64,000 nt of DNA. It comes from Oribacterium sp. (lineage in GTDB: Bacteria > Bacillota_A > Clostridia > Lachnospirales > Lachnospiraceae). Under the pieces are notes generated by a model that saw nothing but the letters and a program-made list of their open reading frames with translations, was not told the origin of the DNA and ran no database searches. Shown piece after piece: positions 43,550 through 52,261 of the stretch. The DNA lies in assembly GCA_004554245.1 (NCBI GenBank), contig SFND01000011.1, forward strand, positions 1-64,000, read 5' to 3'. The translations under genes and the position numbers were made by a program. The stretch's first letter is position 1, and each line of letters starts with the position of its first letter.

Positions 43550-44467
43550 TTATGCTCTCGGACGGTTCTCCATCGCATGGATGAGGCCCACCAGGAAGCG
43601 GTGGCTCGGGGTCGGTACGCCGGCCTTGACACCCGCGCGGACGATGCTACCGCTGATGGTATCCACCTCGCTGCGGCGGCCATCCCGAAGATCGGCATAG
43701 ATGCTGGTGAGACCATTCGGGCTCTTATCGCATACCGCCTTGACCTCCGCGACCTTCTCATCATAATCGAAGTCCATGCCGAGCGCCGCTGCGACATCCA
43801 CCGCCTCGCGGATCAGCTGACAGCAGAGCTTCCATGCATGCTCATCTGCGGAAATGAAGCCCAGCGGAACCTGCAGGGCACCCGTCAGCGCACTGGCAGA
43901 GACATTAGTAAACATCTTGTTCCAGATCATCTTCTGCACGCCGTCGGATACATCCGCATCGAGACCGCACGCCGTGAACGCATCTGCGAACTTCTGAAGC
44001 CGCTTGACATCACCGGTCACACAGCCCATGTGGGTCATACCGCTGCCACCATGCTTCGTCACACCGAAGCCGGCGACGCTTGCGTTATGCTGTGTCGTAC
44101 CGATGATGATGTGCTCCTGCGGTACGAACTTCCCGAGCATATCCTCGTGGCCGCTTCCGTTCTGCAGGGTCATAAGATAGGTCTCCGGACCGATGATGCT
44201 ACGGTTGTTATTCAGCGCGCTCTCGCTGAACATCGCCTTCACGAACACGACGATCAGATCGACCGGCGCCATCCCCTCGGTGGACAGCACCGCATGTGGA
44301 TGATACACCTGAGACGTACCATCCGGCTCCTGCACCTCGAGGCCATCTGCATTGATCTTCTCTACGACCTGTGCGTTGACGTCGATAACCGTCACCTCGT
44401 TGTGCCGGCTCAGGTACGCACTGTACAGACCGCCCATGGCGCCTGCACCTAAAACTGCAATTTTCAT
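43550..44467 (-). CDS. Ketopantoate reductase family protein (PanE/ApbA-like)
   Basis: 305 residues, ATG behind AAAGGAG. Rossmann start MKIAVLGAGAMGGLYSAYLS, then VDLIVVFVKAM, LMTLQNGSGHEDML, GTTQHNASVAGFGVTKHGGSGMTHMG, and the catalytic-lysine region QKMIWNKMFTNVSASALTGAL with DGRRSEVDTISGSIVRAGVKAGVPTP. It could make pantoate or, as the cluster suggests, reduce another 2-keto acid. Ends right before a short repeat region ahead of the cyclase gene. Confidence 0.88.
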   Translation of the reverse strand: MKIAVLGAGAMGGLYSAYLSRHNEVTVIDVNAQVVEKINADGLEVQEPDGTSQVYHPHAVLSTEGMAPVDLIVVFVKAMFSESALNNNRSIIGPETYLMTLQNGSGHEDMLGKFVPQEHIIIGTTQHNASVAGFGVTKHGGSGMTHMGCVTGDVKRLQKFADAFTACGLDADVSDGVQKMIWNKMFTNVSASALTGALQVPLGFISADEHAWKLCCQLIREAVDVAAALGMDFDYDEKVAEVKAVCDKSPNGLTSIYADLRDGRRSEVDTISGSIVRAGVKAGVPTPSHRFLVGLIHAMENRPRA

Positions 44468-44588
44468 ATATCCTCTACTCCTTTCGGGTTTTCAAAATAC
44501 TGTGGATACTACTGCTGACACAGCGTGACAGTCTCCTTTATTATAAGCGAAAATGCATCCAAACTCCACCGCAGATTATGAAGACAGC

Positions 44589-45050
44589 TCAGCGGTTTCT
44601 GCTCACTTTATAGGCCTTCCGAAGATTTGTCAGAAAGCCTGCCACGTAGGCAGCGATGATGATGCCGAGGGCGATCGCGCCCGCCTCGGCCAGCACGAGC
44701 TTCAGTGTCGCACCGAACTGTGCTGTATCTCCCTCGATCAGACTGTACATCGCATAGTAAAGACCGCCGCCCGGGAATTCCGGAATCAACATCGGTCCCA
44801 GCATCACAACCACTGGAGTCTTGATGATCCGCGCAAGGATCTCACTCCACGCCGCGATCGTCAGCCCAGAGGCCAGCATGCCGAAGGTTTTTCCGTAACC
44901 GGCGTACTGACAGACGATATAAGCTGCCCAGCCGATCGCGCTGCCGATCACGATAGAGATCAGCGCTTTTCGATTTCGTACACCAAATAAAATCGCGAAG
45001 GCGAGCGAGCTGATCGCCCCCATCAGCGTCTGTATGATATCTGCCTGCAT
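44589..45050 (-). CDS. Threonine/serine exporter, small subunit (ThrE C-terminal type, DUF3815)
   Basis: 153 residues, ATG behind AGGAGGTTAGGG, two bases after the larger partner. Four to five membrane spans: IQTLMGAISSLAFAILFGVRNRKAL, SAIGWAAYIVCQYAGYG, MLGPMLIPEFPGGGLYYAMYSLIEGD and a C-terminal helix. The motif PEFPGGGLYYAMY is typical. With the adjacent gene it makes the split form of the ThrE exporter. Confidence 0.88.
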   Translation of the reverse strand: MQADIIQTLMGAISSLAFAILFGVRNRKALISIVIGSAIGWAAYIVCQYAGYGKTFGMLASGLTIAAWSEILARIIKTPVVVMLGPMLIPEFPGGGLYYAMYSLIEGDTAQFGATLKLVLAEAGAIALGIIIAAYVAGFLTNLRKAYKVSRNR

Positions 45051-45052
45051 CC

Positions 45053-45832
45053 CTAACCTCCTGCCAGAAGCACGATGGCAAATCCGAGGGCCACCGATAC
45101 GGCCTTCAGAATCGCTTCACTCAGATTCAGCACACCACTGACGGTGTCTCCGTTGATCATGTCACGAAGAGAGTTCGTCAGCTGCATCCCTGGAATCACC
45201 AGCATGATGTTTCCGATCATGATTTTATCCGGGTGCACACCGATCCCGAGACGAACGAGAAGCAGCACCGCGATCGCCGTGACCGCACTGCAGATGGAGG
45301 TCTGGATCAGGCTGTTCATCTGAAGATGTGCACTCATACAGATCATCCCATACAGTACCATGCCGGAAAGAGCGGATGCGATGCCATCTGGAAAAGTTCC
45401 GCCGAGAAAAATCGAAAGCGAGAACGAAATGACCATATACATCAGAAGATCGAGCCACCACGGGCTGGTCTTTTCTTCCCGGACACGCCTGAGTTCGTCG
45501 CGGAACTCCTCCAGGGATATCTCACCATGGCAGAAGTGGCGGGACAGTGCATTGACCTCCTCGACCTTTCCGAGACCCGTGACACGGGCTTTTATACGAC
45601 GACTTTCGGTCATCGTCGTCCCGTCCGGAAGAAACGCTGTAGCGGCGATATACGAGGTGATCGTAAACACATCCACGCGCTCAAATCCACATGCCCGTCC
45701 GATGCGCTGGACGGTATCCTCCACGCGGCTGACCTCTGCGCCGTGGGTCAAGAGAAGCTCGCCCGCATTCAGCGCACTGCTGAGACAGCTGCTGAGGTCC
45801 GCTTTCTGCGCAGTTACCTGCTCTTCCATCAT
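45053..45832 (-). CDS. Threonine/serine exporter, large subunit (ThrE N-terminal type, DUF1212)
   Basis: 259 residues, ATG behind AAAGGAGG. A cytoplasmic N-terminal part with LLTHGAEVSRVEDTVQRIGRACG, VDVFTITSYIAATAFLPDG and RVTGLGKVEEVNALSRHF, then about five membrane spans including the GHPDKIMIGNIMLVIPGMQLTNSLRDMINGDTVSG-type block (here IGVHPDKIM...). Exports threonine or serine, or a small dipeptide. Two-gene operon. Confidence 0.88.
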   Translation of the reverse strand: MMEEQVTAQKADLSSCLSSALNAGELLLTHGAEVSRVEDTVQRIGRACGFERVDVFTITSYIAATAFLPDGTTMTESRRIKARVTGLGKVEEVNALSRHFCHGEISLEEFRDELRRVREEKTSPWWLDLLMYMVISFSLSIFLGGTFPDGIASALSGMVLYGMICMSAHLQMNSLIQTSICSAVTAIAVLLLVRLGIGVHPDKIMIGNIMLVIPGMQLTNSLRDMINGDTVSGVLNLSEAILKAVSVALGFAIVLLAGG

Positions 45833-45859
45833 GCTTTCCTCCTTTCGTTTTTCTATAAC

Positions 45860-45891
45860 AAAAATGGCTGCTTCCCGGAGGAAGCAACCAT
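45860..45891 (-). terminator. Terminator of rpoA
   Basis: Minus strand: ATGGTTGCTTCC, four-base loop, GGAAGCAGCCAT, then TTTTTG. About 55 bases after the rpoA stop and before the ThrE operon. Confidence 0.9.
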
Positions 45892-45944
45892 ACAGTATGC
45901 TATTACTCTATATCGGTCTCACTTTTCAGGTCAACATCAGACGA

Positions 45945-46901
45945 TTACTCTGCCTCTCTCGTTGCAAGAGAAAGTCCCAGAGAATCCATCTTTGCGAGGA
46001 TTTCATCGATCGACTTGCGGCCCATGTTACGAACCTTGCTGAGGTCCTCCATGGTCTTCGCACGGAGATCACCGACGGTGTTGATGCCGGCTCTCTTTAA
46101 GCAGTTGTACGAACGAACGCTGAGCTCGAGCTCGTCGATGCTCATGTTATCGATATCACCTGCATCGGTCTCCGTCTCACTGCCACCCTCGGTATCGATG
46201 CTGGTCGACTGTGCAGTATCCATGTTTGCAAACAGCTGAAGGTGAGACTCGAAGATACGTGCGGAAAGGGATACGGCATCCTCCGGTGACATCGCACCGT
46301 TGGTCGTTACATCGAGGGTCAGCTTATCCTCCTGACCGCCTTCCAGCGGATCGATGGTCAGGTTGACCTTCGTCACCGGGCAGAAAATAGAGTCTACAGC
46401 GATCACACCGATCGGCAGATCACTGCGATCACGTGTATTGGCACCGTCATAGCCACGGCCCTTTACGATCTTGATCTCCATGTAGAGTCTGGTTTCCTTA
46501 CCGGAAAGGGTAGCGATCACCTGATCCGGGTTGATGATCTCGACCTCGGAGCTTACCTTGATATCCGAACCACGTACGATCCCCTCGCCGGCATAATCGA
46601 TGTATGCCATGACTGGATCATCGCTGGTTGCGGTGTTTCTGATCGCAAGCTTTTTTAAATTAAGGATGATATCGCCGACATCCTCCTTCACACCAGGGAT
46701 GGATGAGAACTCATGATAAACGCCGTCGATTTTCACCTCGCTGACTGCAGCACCCGGCATGGATGAAAGAAGAATACGTCTTAAAGAGTTACCGATGACG
46801 GTACCCTCACCCTTCGCAAGTGGTGAACATACGAAACGGCCAAACTTCTTATCATCTGAGAGCTGCTCGACTTCGAGAACCGGTTTGATATCTACTGCCA
46901 T
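45945..46901 (-). CDS. rpoA: DNA-directed RNA polymerase subunit alpha, solitary copy
   Basis: 318 residues, ATG behind AGAGGTAGGG. The alpha-NTD has GNSLRRILLSSMPGAAVSEVKIDGVYHEFSSIPGVKEDV and ILNLKKLAIR; the alpha-CTD has SIDELELSVRSYNCLKRAGINTVGDL and VRNMGRKSIDEI, keeping the Arg and Asn of the UP-element-binding surface. It therefore looks functional. In nearly all Firmicutes rpoA sits in the rpsM-rpsK-rpsD-rpoA-rplQ run; here it stands alone with its own promoter and terminator beside a Rep_3 gene. It may be a second copy or a displaced only copy. Confidence 0.95.
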   Translation of the reverse strand: MAVDIKPVLEVEQLSDDKKFGRFVCSPLAKGEGTVIGNSLRRILLSSMPGAAVSEVKIDGVYHEFSSIPGVKEDVGDIILNLKKLAIRNTATSDDPVMAYIDYAGEGIVRGSDIKVSSEVEIINPDQVIATLSGKETRLYMEIKIVKGRGYDGANTRDRSDLPIGVIAVDSIFCPVTKVNLTIDPLEGGQEDKLTLDVTTNGAMSPEDAVSLSARIFESHLQLFANMDTAQSTSIDTEGGSETETDAGDIDNMSIDELELSVRSYNCLKRAGINTVGDLRAKTMEDLSKVRNMGRKSIDEILAKMDSLGLSLATREAE

Positions 46902-47013
46902 TACCCTACCTCTTTATATAAATCTATGAACGAATTGACAACAGCAGATCCTAGAAGCACCCATGCACATATCAAAGCACATAGTGATGCTATTTTTAGA
47001 ATCAAGCTATTCT

Positions 47014-47041
47014 ATTATAGCGTTAATTTTTTTCTTGTCCA
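47014..47041 (-). promoter_or_regulatory. Promoter of rpoA
   Basis: Minus strand -35 TGGACA (47036-47041), 16-base spacer, perfect -10 TATAAT (47014-47019), giving an untranslated leader of about 105 bases. Confidence 0.7.
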
Positions 47042-47061
47042 GCTTTTTCACAGAATTTGTT

Positions 47062-47092
47062 AAAAAAGCGTGGTTCCGAGTGGAATCACGCT
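47062..47092 (-). terminator. Terminator of the rep gene
   Basis: Minus strand: AGCGTGATTCC, four bases, GGAACCACGCT, then TTTTTAAC. The stop codon of rep is within the left arm. Confidence 0.9.
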
Positions 47093-47937
47093 ATATCTAC
47101 CAGTGTGCCGGTGCTGTCGAAGTTCAGACTCAGCTGGCCGCGGAACTGCTGATTCCGCTTTTCGATCTTTCCGACCGTCTTGTTATAGGTCGCGAAGCGA
47201 TCGAGTGTATCCTTGTTTTCGATGTATAAACGTATATATGTTATACGTTTGCCCTGCAGGCGGCCCTTGACGAGCTCACCCTTATCGGTGATGCAGTCGT
47301 AGGAGACGGTGATGTCGGTGTATTCATTGATCTCCTTAATCGCCGGGGCGAGCACACGTTGCTTGAAGTTTCCGAAAGCAGTATAGACATCCGCCATCAG
47401 ATTCTCCCGGAGGGCATCGACCGAGATGTCAACCCAGCCCTTATAGGCATAAGACTTCGCAAGCTCATACAGGCGCGGGGAGTACTTACTGGTCATCGCG
47501 AGGATGTTATACAGCTCATATTCCGTGAAGTTGTTCTGGATTCCGAGAAGGTAGGTCTTGATACGGCTGTCGAGGATCAGGCTGATCGTGCCCTTGCGTT
47601 CGTTATACTCCGGTTCGTTAAACCAGCGGAGCTTGATAACACGGTTATCGAGGTTTACCCAGAAGGCCTTCTCATCGATGGAATCGATCATGTTTCGGAA
47701 ATCACGGTATACGTTCTTCGGATCGATGCCACAGAGACGTGCGAAATCCAGGGCACGAATCTCATATTTTTTAAACTCTTCTTCGCCCGGCTTGATCATC
47801 GTGATCACGTAGTTCACAAGCTTCTGTTCGTTGGCGGTGAGATTATACTTCGCCTTCTGGATCAGTGCGTTATCCTTTACGACCAGATAGCTACGCTGAT
47901 CGTCCATCTTCTCTTTCTGTGTTTTAAAAGCTGCCAT
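47086..47937 (-). CDS. repB: Replication initiator protein, Rep_3 (RepB) family
   Basis: 283 residues from ATG 47937 behind GGAGACGGAGACGT; the frame runs upstream to 48093 but without support. Two winged-helix domains: DNALIQKAKYNLTANEQKLVNYVITMIKP is the conserved start of WH1 and YSPRLYELAKSYAYKGWVDISVDALRENL with GNFKQRVLAPAIKEINEYTDITVSY is the WH2 DNA-binding part. Rep_3 proteins bind iterons as monomers to start theta replication and as dimers to repress their gene. Twelve iterons lie upstream, the first against its -35. Strong evidence for a plasmid- or chromid-type origin. Confidence 0.93.
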   Translation of the reverse strand: MAAFKTQKEKMDDQRSYLVVKDNALIQKAKYNLTANEQKLVNYVITMIKPGEEEFKKYEIRALDFARLCGIDPKNVYRDFRNMIDSIDEKAFWVNLDNRVIKLRWFNEPEYNERKGTISLILDSRIKTYLLGIQNNFTEYELYNILAMTSKYSPRLYELAKSYAYKGWVDISVDALRENLMADVYTAFGNFKQRVLAPAIKEINEYTDITVSYDCITDKGELVKGRLQGKRITYIRLYIENKDTLDRFATYNKTVGKIEKRNQQFRGQLSLNFDSTGTLVDIA

Positions 47938-48064
47938 ACGTCTCCGTCTCCGCGCACGAGCCCCATGATAAGTACCGGCGTTATATGCCTGCGTGTGAAA
48001 TTCAGCACACAATAGCATAACTACACGATTCTTACCCTTTAGGTCGGTGCAATGATATGTCAAT

Positions 48065-48093
48065 ATAGTAAAACGCTGCAGGGTAAAAATCAA
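48065..48093 (-). promoter_or_regulatory. Likely promoter of the rep gene, abutted by an iteron
   Basis: Minus strand -35 TTGATT (48088-48093), 17-base spacer, -10 TACTAT (48065-48070). The iteron at 48095-48112 ends one base before the -35, which fits repression by Rep dimers. Confidence 0.55.
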
Positions 48094-48094
48094 T

Positions 48095-48795
48095 GACCGT
48101 AATTTTGTTATAATTCAGACCTCGATTTGTCGTCCATAATGACCGTAATTATGTTATATCTCCTGCGGGTGGCGTTTCTGAACCTGCGATTCCCACCCAC
48201 GCGCGCGCCTTGCTATTTGATTTTCGTTTAATTTTTTATTTTGCTTATTTAATATTTAATATATTTATATATATACAAGGGGTGAAAGCACAGAATTGCG
48301 TCGTTTTTTATCCACAAAGATAACATTTTGATGGTAAGGCATAACGAATTTACGGTGAGCTGTAACAGAAAGACGGCAGCTTCTAACAGATTTACGGTAT
48401 GCGCCGAAGCGCCTGCGAGGGGGTTTTTCCAGCCGGATCCGGGGGCTGTGTTATCCCTTTTTCGCGCTGAAAGCCGGACTGAAAAGCGAAATTTCTACTG
48501 CAGGTCCGCCGTGGTCTGTTTCTTTTCAGACATTTTCCGGTAAAAAATCAGCAGTTTCACGATTTTCACGCGATTCTTTTGGCGTTTTTACCGTATAACA
48601 AAATTACGGTACCTGCTTCGCTTATAACGCGATGACGGTCGAAAGATAACAGATTTACGGTCGATACGCACGGTCCAGTTGTAGGCACTTTTCTACCGTA
48701 ATTATGTTATAAGCGATGAAAAGATAACAAAAAGACGGTATGAATACAATCCATACCGTCTTTTTGTTATCTTTTATGACCGTAAATTTGTTATC
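48095..48795. other. Iteron replication origin
   Basis: Twelve iterons of consensus ATAACANAWTTACGGT lie at about 48095, 48141, 48340, 48362, 48383, 48595, 48622, 48644, 48694, 48722, 48754 and 48778, in both directions. Those at 48723-48742 and 48752-48771 make a 20-bp perfect inverted repeat. Between the groups is an AT-rich stretch (about 48220-48280), the likely unwinding region, and a DnaA box. This is the classical layout of a Rep_3 theta origin, next to its Rep gene. Confidence 0.9.
48308..48316 (+). promoter_or_regulatory. DnaA box in the origin
   Basis: TTATCCACA, the perfect consensus, between the AT-rich stretch and the central iterons. Confidence 0.75.
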
Positions 48796-48817
48796 TTTTC
48801 AGATCTGGCTGGTTCTG

Positions 48818-48959
48818 TCTCTGCATTCTCCGATATGCATCAGAACGTTCATCAGTACTTCAATGCTTCGAGTTGTGCTACGATGTCGTCTCTGTATTCT
48901 CCGATATGCATCAGCGTTTTCATCAGTACTTCAGTGCTTCGAGCTGTGCCCGGATGTCG
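48818..48959. repeat. Tandem duplication (71 bp) of the 3' end of the following gene
   Basis: TCTCTG.ATTCTCCGATATGC and about 50 more bases occur at 48818 and again 71 bases later. The right copy contains the last codons (DDIRAQLEALKY-stop) of the gene ending at 48923; the left copy still reads DDIVAQLEALKY-stop. The duplicate is outside the gene. Confidence 0.85.
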
Positions 48960-50422
48960 TCGCATGGCTCGGAGGCGAGGAGTTCCTGCAGTGCGGCGCG
49001 CATCGCGTCTCCCGGCTCGTAGCCGTCCTTACACCAGCTTTCGAGGACATTCAGAGCCATCTGTCGGTTGGCATTGACCGGGCAGCGGAGAGCGCTGATG
49101 ACGAGGTCCTCGCCCTCTCCTGTGCTGTCAGCGAGGTTCTGTACGAGGTAGCTCAGCTGATGGTACGGGCGGTAGGCTTCGCCGATGCCCAGCTGGTCAC
49201 GCGGACCGGAGGCCATCATCGCGAGTGGCAGGTGGCGGCGGTAGATGTCGAGCAGCTTTCGGAGTGTATCACTGTCCCTCGGGAGGACATCGACGAGATC
49301 GGCGTAAGCATTGAACTCCGTGTCCATCGCGTGCAGCATCTCATCGGTGCACTGGATGCCCATGCGGCAGGCGGTACGGAAGCCCTGTCCCTTTGCGAGG
49401 AGCTCCTGGACGAAGCTGCGGATGTCGTCGGTATGCAGGATCTCCTCGGCACGCTCGTGGAGCTTACCGCTGCCCTGGAAGATGTTCTGATCGAGGTAAT
49501 CGCGCACGCTCAGCACGGTGTTCAGCGTCTGCTCGCTCATGCGGCAGCGTCTCGCCTGGTGAAGATAGCCATCGAGGAGCTGTGTGCGGTCCGGCATGGC
49601 GGTGATGCCCTGCATGCTCGATTCATCGAGGAGACCGTCCAGGATGGCGCTGGCGAGCACGAAATCGTCGTCGTTAAAGGCCGGGTTCGTGAGGACGGTT
49701 GCGAGGTGGATCTTATCGGCCACGGTGCGCGCGGAGTAGGCGGCACCGATCGTGTTGTGCACGCCCTCATGGAAGAGCCAGTCCTTCACGCGGCCGCTCT
49801 TCGCCTCCAGATGCTCGACGGCGTGGATGCGGCCCCAGCCGTGCACCTGCTGTCCGAAGCGGAGGATCTCCTCTTCGGCGTCCTGCCAGGTCTCCGCGAC
49901 ATGAATCGCGAAGAGCGTGAATTCGTCGGAGAGCGCCAGTGTGCGGACCGCGTCCTTCACCGCGTCGTTGTCGTCGGTGTCGAGCATCGAGAACAGCACG
50001 AGGGCGAGCTTCACACACTCACAGCTTTCCGTCGTCACGAGGAGATTTGCGGCCAATGCAAACAGCCCGTCTGCATTGACCGCGTCCGTATGGTCGCTTG
50101 TCCACTGAAGAAGCGGGGCTTCGAGCGGAAGCATACGGTGGCCCGTGGACGGCGCGAAATACGCCTCGATGGCCGCCTGGATGCTCTCGGTGTCGCCCAT
50201 GGAGGTCGAGCTTATGAGATCCGCGAGCGGCGTACAGTCGGCCTCCTCGGACGGGCCGTGGAACAGCGCGATGCCGTCCAGCGCACCATCGACGAGCTGC
50301 ATGTCGGAGAGTGCGCTGTGGGAGCTGCTCGCCTCCGCCGGTGTGCGGCCCGGCAGCTTGAAATCCGCCGGCAGCGTGCCGGACGGCGTCAGATGATCAC
50401 AGATATATTCGTAAATAGACAT
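48923..50422 (-). CDS. Protein of unknown function, origin-adjacent
   Basis: 499 residues, ATG behind AAAGGAAGG. I do not recognise the family. It starts MSIYEYICDHLTPSGTLPADFKLP, is acidic, has no signal or membrane span, and looks all-helical with repeated leucine-rich helices in the C-terminal half (LLDGYLHQARRCRMSEQTLN, SFVQELLAKGQGFRTACRMG), in the manner of HEAT/ARM-like repeats. No catalytic motif is apparent. It is followed downstream by a partial duplicate of its own 3' end and the origin. Confidence 0.7.
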   Translation of the reverse strand: MSIYEYICDHLTPSGTLPADFKLPGRTPAEASSSHSALSDMQLVDGALDGIALFHGPSEEADCTPLADLISSTSMGDTESIQAAIEAYFAPSTGHRMLPLEAPLLQWTSDHTDAVNADGLFALAANLLVTTESCECVKLALVLFSMLDTDDNDAVKDAVRTLALSDEFTLFAIHVAETWQDAEEEILRFGQQVHGWGRIHAVEHLEAKSGRVKDWLFHEGVHNTIGAAYSARTVADKIHLATVLTNPAFNDDDFVLASAILDGLLDESSMQGITAMPDRTQLLDGYLHQARRCRMSEQTLNTVLSVRDYLDQNIFQGSGKLHERAEEILHTDDIRSFVQELLAKGQGFRTACRMGIQCTDEMLHAMDTEFNAYADLVDVLPRDSDTLRKLLDIYRRHLPLAMMASGPRDQLGIGEAYRPYHQLSYLVQNLADSTGEGEDLVISALRCPVNANRQMALNVLESWCKDGYEPGDAMRAALQELLASEPCDDIRAQLEALKY

Positions 50423-50461
50423 GATTTCCTTCCTTTAGCAATAGGAGACGATGCTCATGGA

Positions 50462-50854
50462 TTAGTACCCAAAGTGTTCGCGCTGCGTGTCGGCGTCGAA
50501 GACCTTATGGTAGGCTTCGCTGCCCTGGTAGAGGATGCGGACGAGCGTCCACTCGACGGCCTTGATGGTGACGCGGTCGCCGACCTTCTTCTTACAGAAC
50601 GGGTGGCTCGCGAGGTTCACACGGGTCGTGATCTCCTGCTTTCCGTCTGAGATGATGACGTAGTCGCCCGGCTGCGCACCTGTGCGGCCCTGGAGCTTCG
50701 TCTGGTAATAAGGCTTCGTGCTCGCTGCGCCACTGCTCTTTCGCGGGCTGCTGAAGCCGTTTGCGGAGGCGGTTCTGCCGTTCTTTCCCTGTCCGCGCTT
50801 CGCTGCTGCGCCTGACTTTTTCGGCTGACCGGAGCGTTTTCTGAAATCGTTCAT
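50462..50854 (-). CDS. Small basic protein of unknown function
   Basis: 130 residues from ATG 50854 behind GAAAGG. Residues 1-55 are a disordered, Lys/Arg/Ser/Gly-rich tail (KRSGQPKKSGAAAKRGQGKN); the rest, from GAQPGDYVIISDGKQEITTRVNLASHPFCKKKVGDRVTI, is a compact beta-rich domain reminiscent of the C-terminal domain of Gre-type factors, though this likeness is weak. The basic tail suggests nucleic-acid binding. It lies between an iteron-like site and the unknown 499-residue protein. Confidence 0.65.
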   Translation of the reverse strand: MNDFRKRSGQPKKSGAAAKRGQGKNGRTASANGFSSPRKSSGAASTKPYYQTKLQGRTGAQPGDYVIISDGKQEITTRVNLASHPFCKKKVGDRVTIKAVEWTLVRILYQGSEAYHKVFDADTQREHFGY

Positions 50855-51025
50855 ATCGTACCTTTCTTTCTCTATATGCTGGTTCATGTTTTATGAGCCA
50901 ATGTTTCCATCGCATACGCATATCGCCGCAGCGAATGCTATGCGTTCCCGTGATGGGTCCGCTGTTTCCATCGCATATCGCAGATCCGCAGGCCATCCGG
51001 CGGGTGCACGAGTGTATGCATTGGA

Positions 51026-51043
51026 TACCGTAAATCTGTTATC
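51026..51043. repeat. Satellite iteron 1
   Basis: TACCGTAAATCTGTTATC matches the origin iterons (inverse direction) and lies 2.2 kb from the origin in the gap between the small basic protein and the rpoD terminator. Confidence 0.75.
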
Positions 51044-51071
51044 TGTTTCGGGCGTTTGATCGCCTGGTGTG

Positions 51072-51112
51072 AAAAAACCGGCCTTTCTGCCATTATAACA
51101 GAAAGGCCGGTT
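51072..51112 (-). terminator. Terminator of rpoD
   Basis: Minus strand: AACCGGCCTTTCTG, nine-base loop, CAGAAAGGCCGGTT, then TTTTC. Starts six bases after the stop codon. Confidence 0.92.
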
Positions 51113-51118
51113 CGTGAA

Positions 51119-52261
51119 TCAGTTATTCTCCAGGAAGCCTTCCAGCTCGCGCTTGTACTTCGGATTCTGCAGCTTACGAAGTGCCTTGTTCTCGATCTGA
51201 CGGATACGCTCACGTGTGACATGGTACATGGTACCGATCTCCTCGAGGGTACGCTCACGTCCATCGACGAGACCGTAACGCATCTCCAGGACCTCACGCT
51301 CACGCTCTGAAAGGTTACAGAGGATCTTCTCGACCTGTTCCTTCATCATCACGTTCGTCACGTTCTGCTCCGGGGAGATGATCTTCTCGTCGGCGATGAA
51401 GGAGCCGAGATCAGAATCCTCATCCTCACCGACCTTACTGTCGAGGGAAGCAGGACCGGCATCGTAGTTGACGACCTCCTGTACACGCTCCTCCGGGATG
51501 TTCAGGTACTCGGCGATGTCGGCAGTGGTCGGCTCGTGACCGAGGGTCAGCGCCAGCTGACGGGAGGTCTTCTTGATCTTATTGATGAGCTCAACCATAT
51601 GTACCGGCACACGGATGGTTCTCGACTGATCGGCGAGCGCACGCGCGATCGCCTGACGGATCCACCAGGTCGCATAGGTGGAAAGCTTGAAGCCACGCTC
51701 CGGCTCGAACTTCTCGACACCACGCATGAGACCCATGTTGCCCTCCTGGATGAGGTCCAGGAAGCTCATGCCACGTCCGGTGAAGCGCTTCGCGATGGAA
51801 ACAACCAGACGGAGGTTGCACTCGATGAGGCGCTGACGCGCATACAGGTCGCCGTTCTTGCAGCGATTCGCGAGGTCGAGCTCCTCCTCCGGTGTCAGCA
51901 GCGGGTAGCTTCCGATTTCCTTCAGATAGATACGAACCGGATCATCAGCGGATACATTCTCGAGGTTTGCGAGTGCTTCCATATCGAGGGTTCGTGCTTC
52001 GCGGTCCTCATCGGAAAGCTCCTCTTCCTCGAGGTCCTCATCGCTCACATCTTCGTCCTCGTCGACGGCCACCTGCGTCAGCTCATCGGAAAGCTCCAGC
52101 TCGTTCTCCATGGCTGCTTCGTTTTCGAGCTCGTCGCTGTATGCATCCTCCAGCAGCTGTTCCGTCTCCTGCTTAATCACCGTACTGGAGCCATCGCGTC
52201 CATTGATTTTGATGATGAGATTCTTGTTACCTTTTGTGTTCTGTGTATTAATTTTAGCCAT
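51119..52261 (-). CDS. rpoD: RpoD-like primary-type sigma-70 factor
   Basis: 380 residues from ATG 52261 (CAGG upstream; a longer frame is unsupported). Residues 1-100 are acidic and replace the usual region 1.1; then region 1.2 (DDPVRIYLKEIGSYPLLTPEEE), region 2 (NLRLVVSIAKRFTGRGMSFLDLIQEGNMGLM and RGFKLSTYATWWIRQAI with the -10-binding face), region 3 and region 4 (LSEREREVLEMRYGL, TLEEIGTMYHVTRERIRQIENKALRKL). All primary-sigma signatures are present. In Clostridia rpoD usually follows dnaG; no dnaG is here, so it may be an additional copy specific to this replicon. Confidence 0.93.
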   Translation of the reverse strand: MAKINTQNTKGNKNLIIKINGRDGSSTVIKQETEQLLEDAYSDELENEAAMENELELSDELTQVAVDEDEDVSDEDLEEEELSDEDREARTLDMEALANLENVSADDPVRIYLKEIGSYPLLTPEEELDLANRCKNGDLYARQRLIECNLRLVVSIAKRFTGRGMSFLDLIQEGNMGLMRGVEKFEPERGFKLSTYATWWIRQAIARALADQSRTIRVPVHMVELINKIKKTSRQLALTLGHEPTTADIAEYLNIPEERVQEVVNYDAGPASLDSKVGEDEDSDLGSFIADEKIISPEQNVTNVMMKEQVEKILCNLSEREREVLEMRYGLVDGRERTLEEIGTMYHVTRERIRQIENKALRKLQNPKYKRELEGFLENN

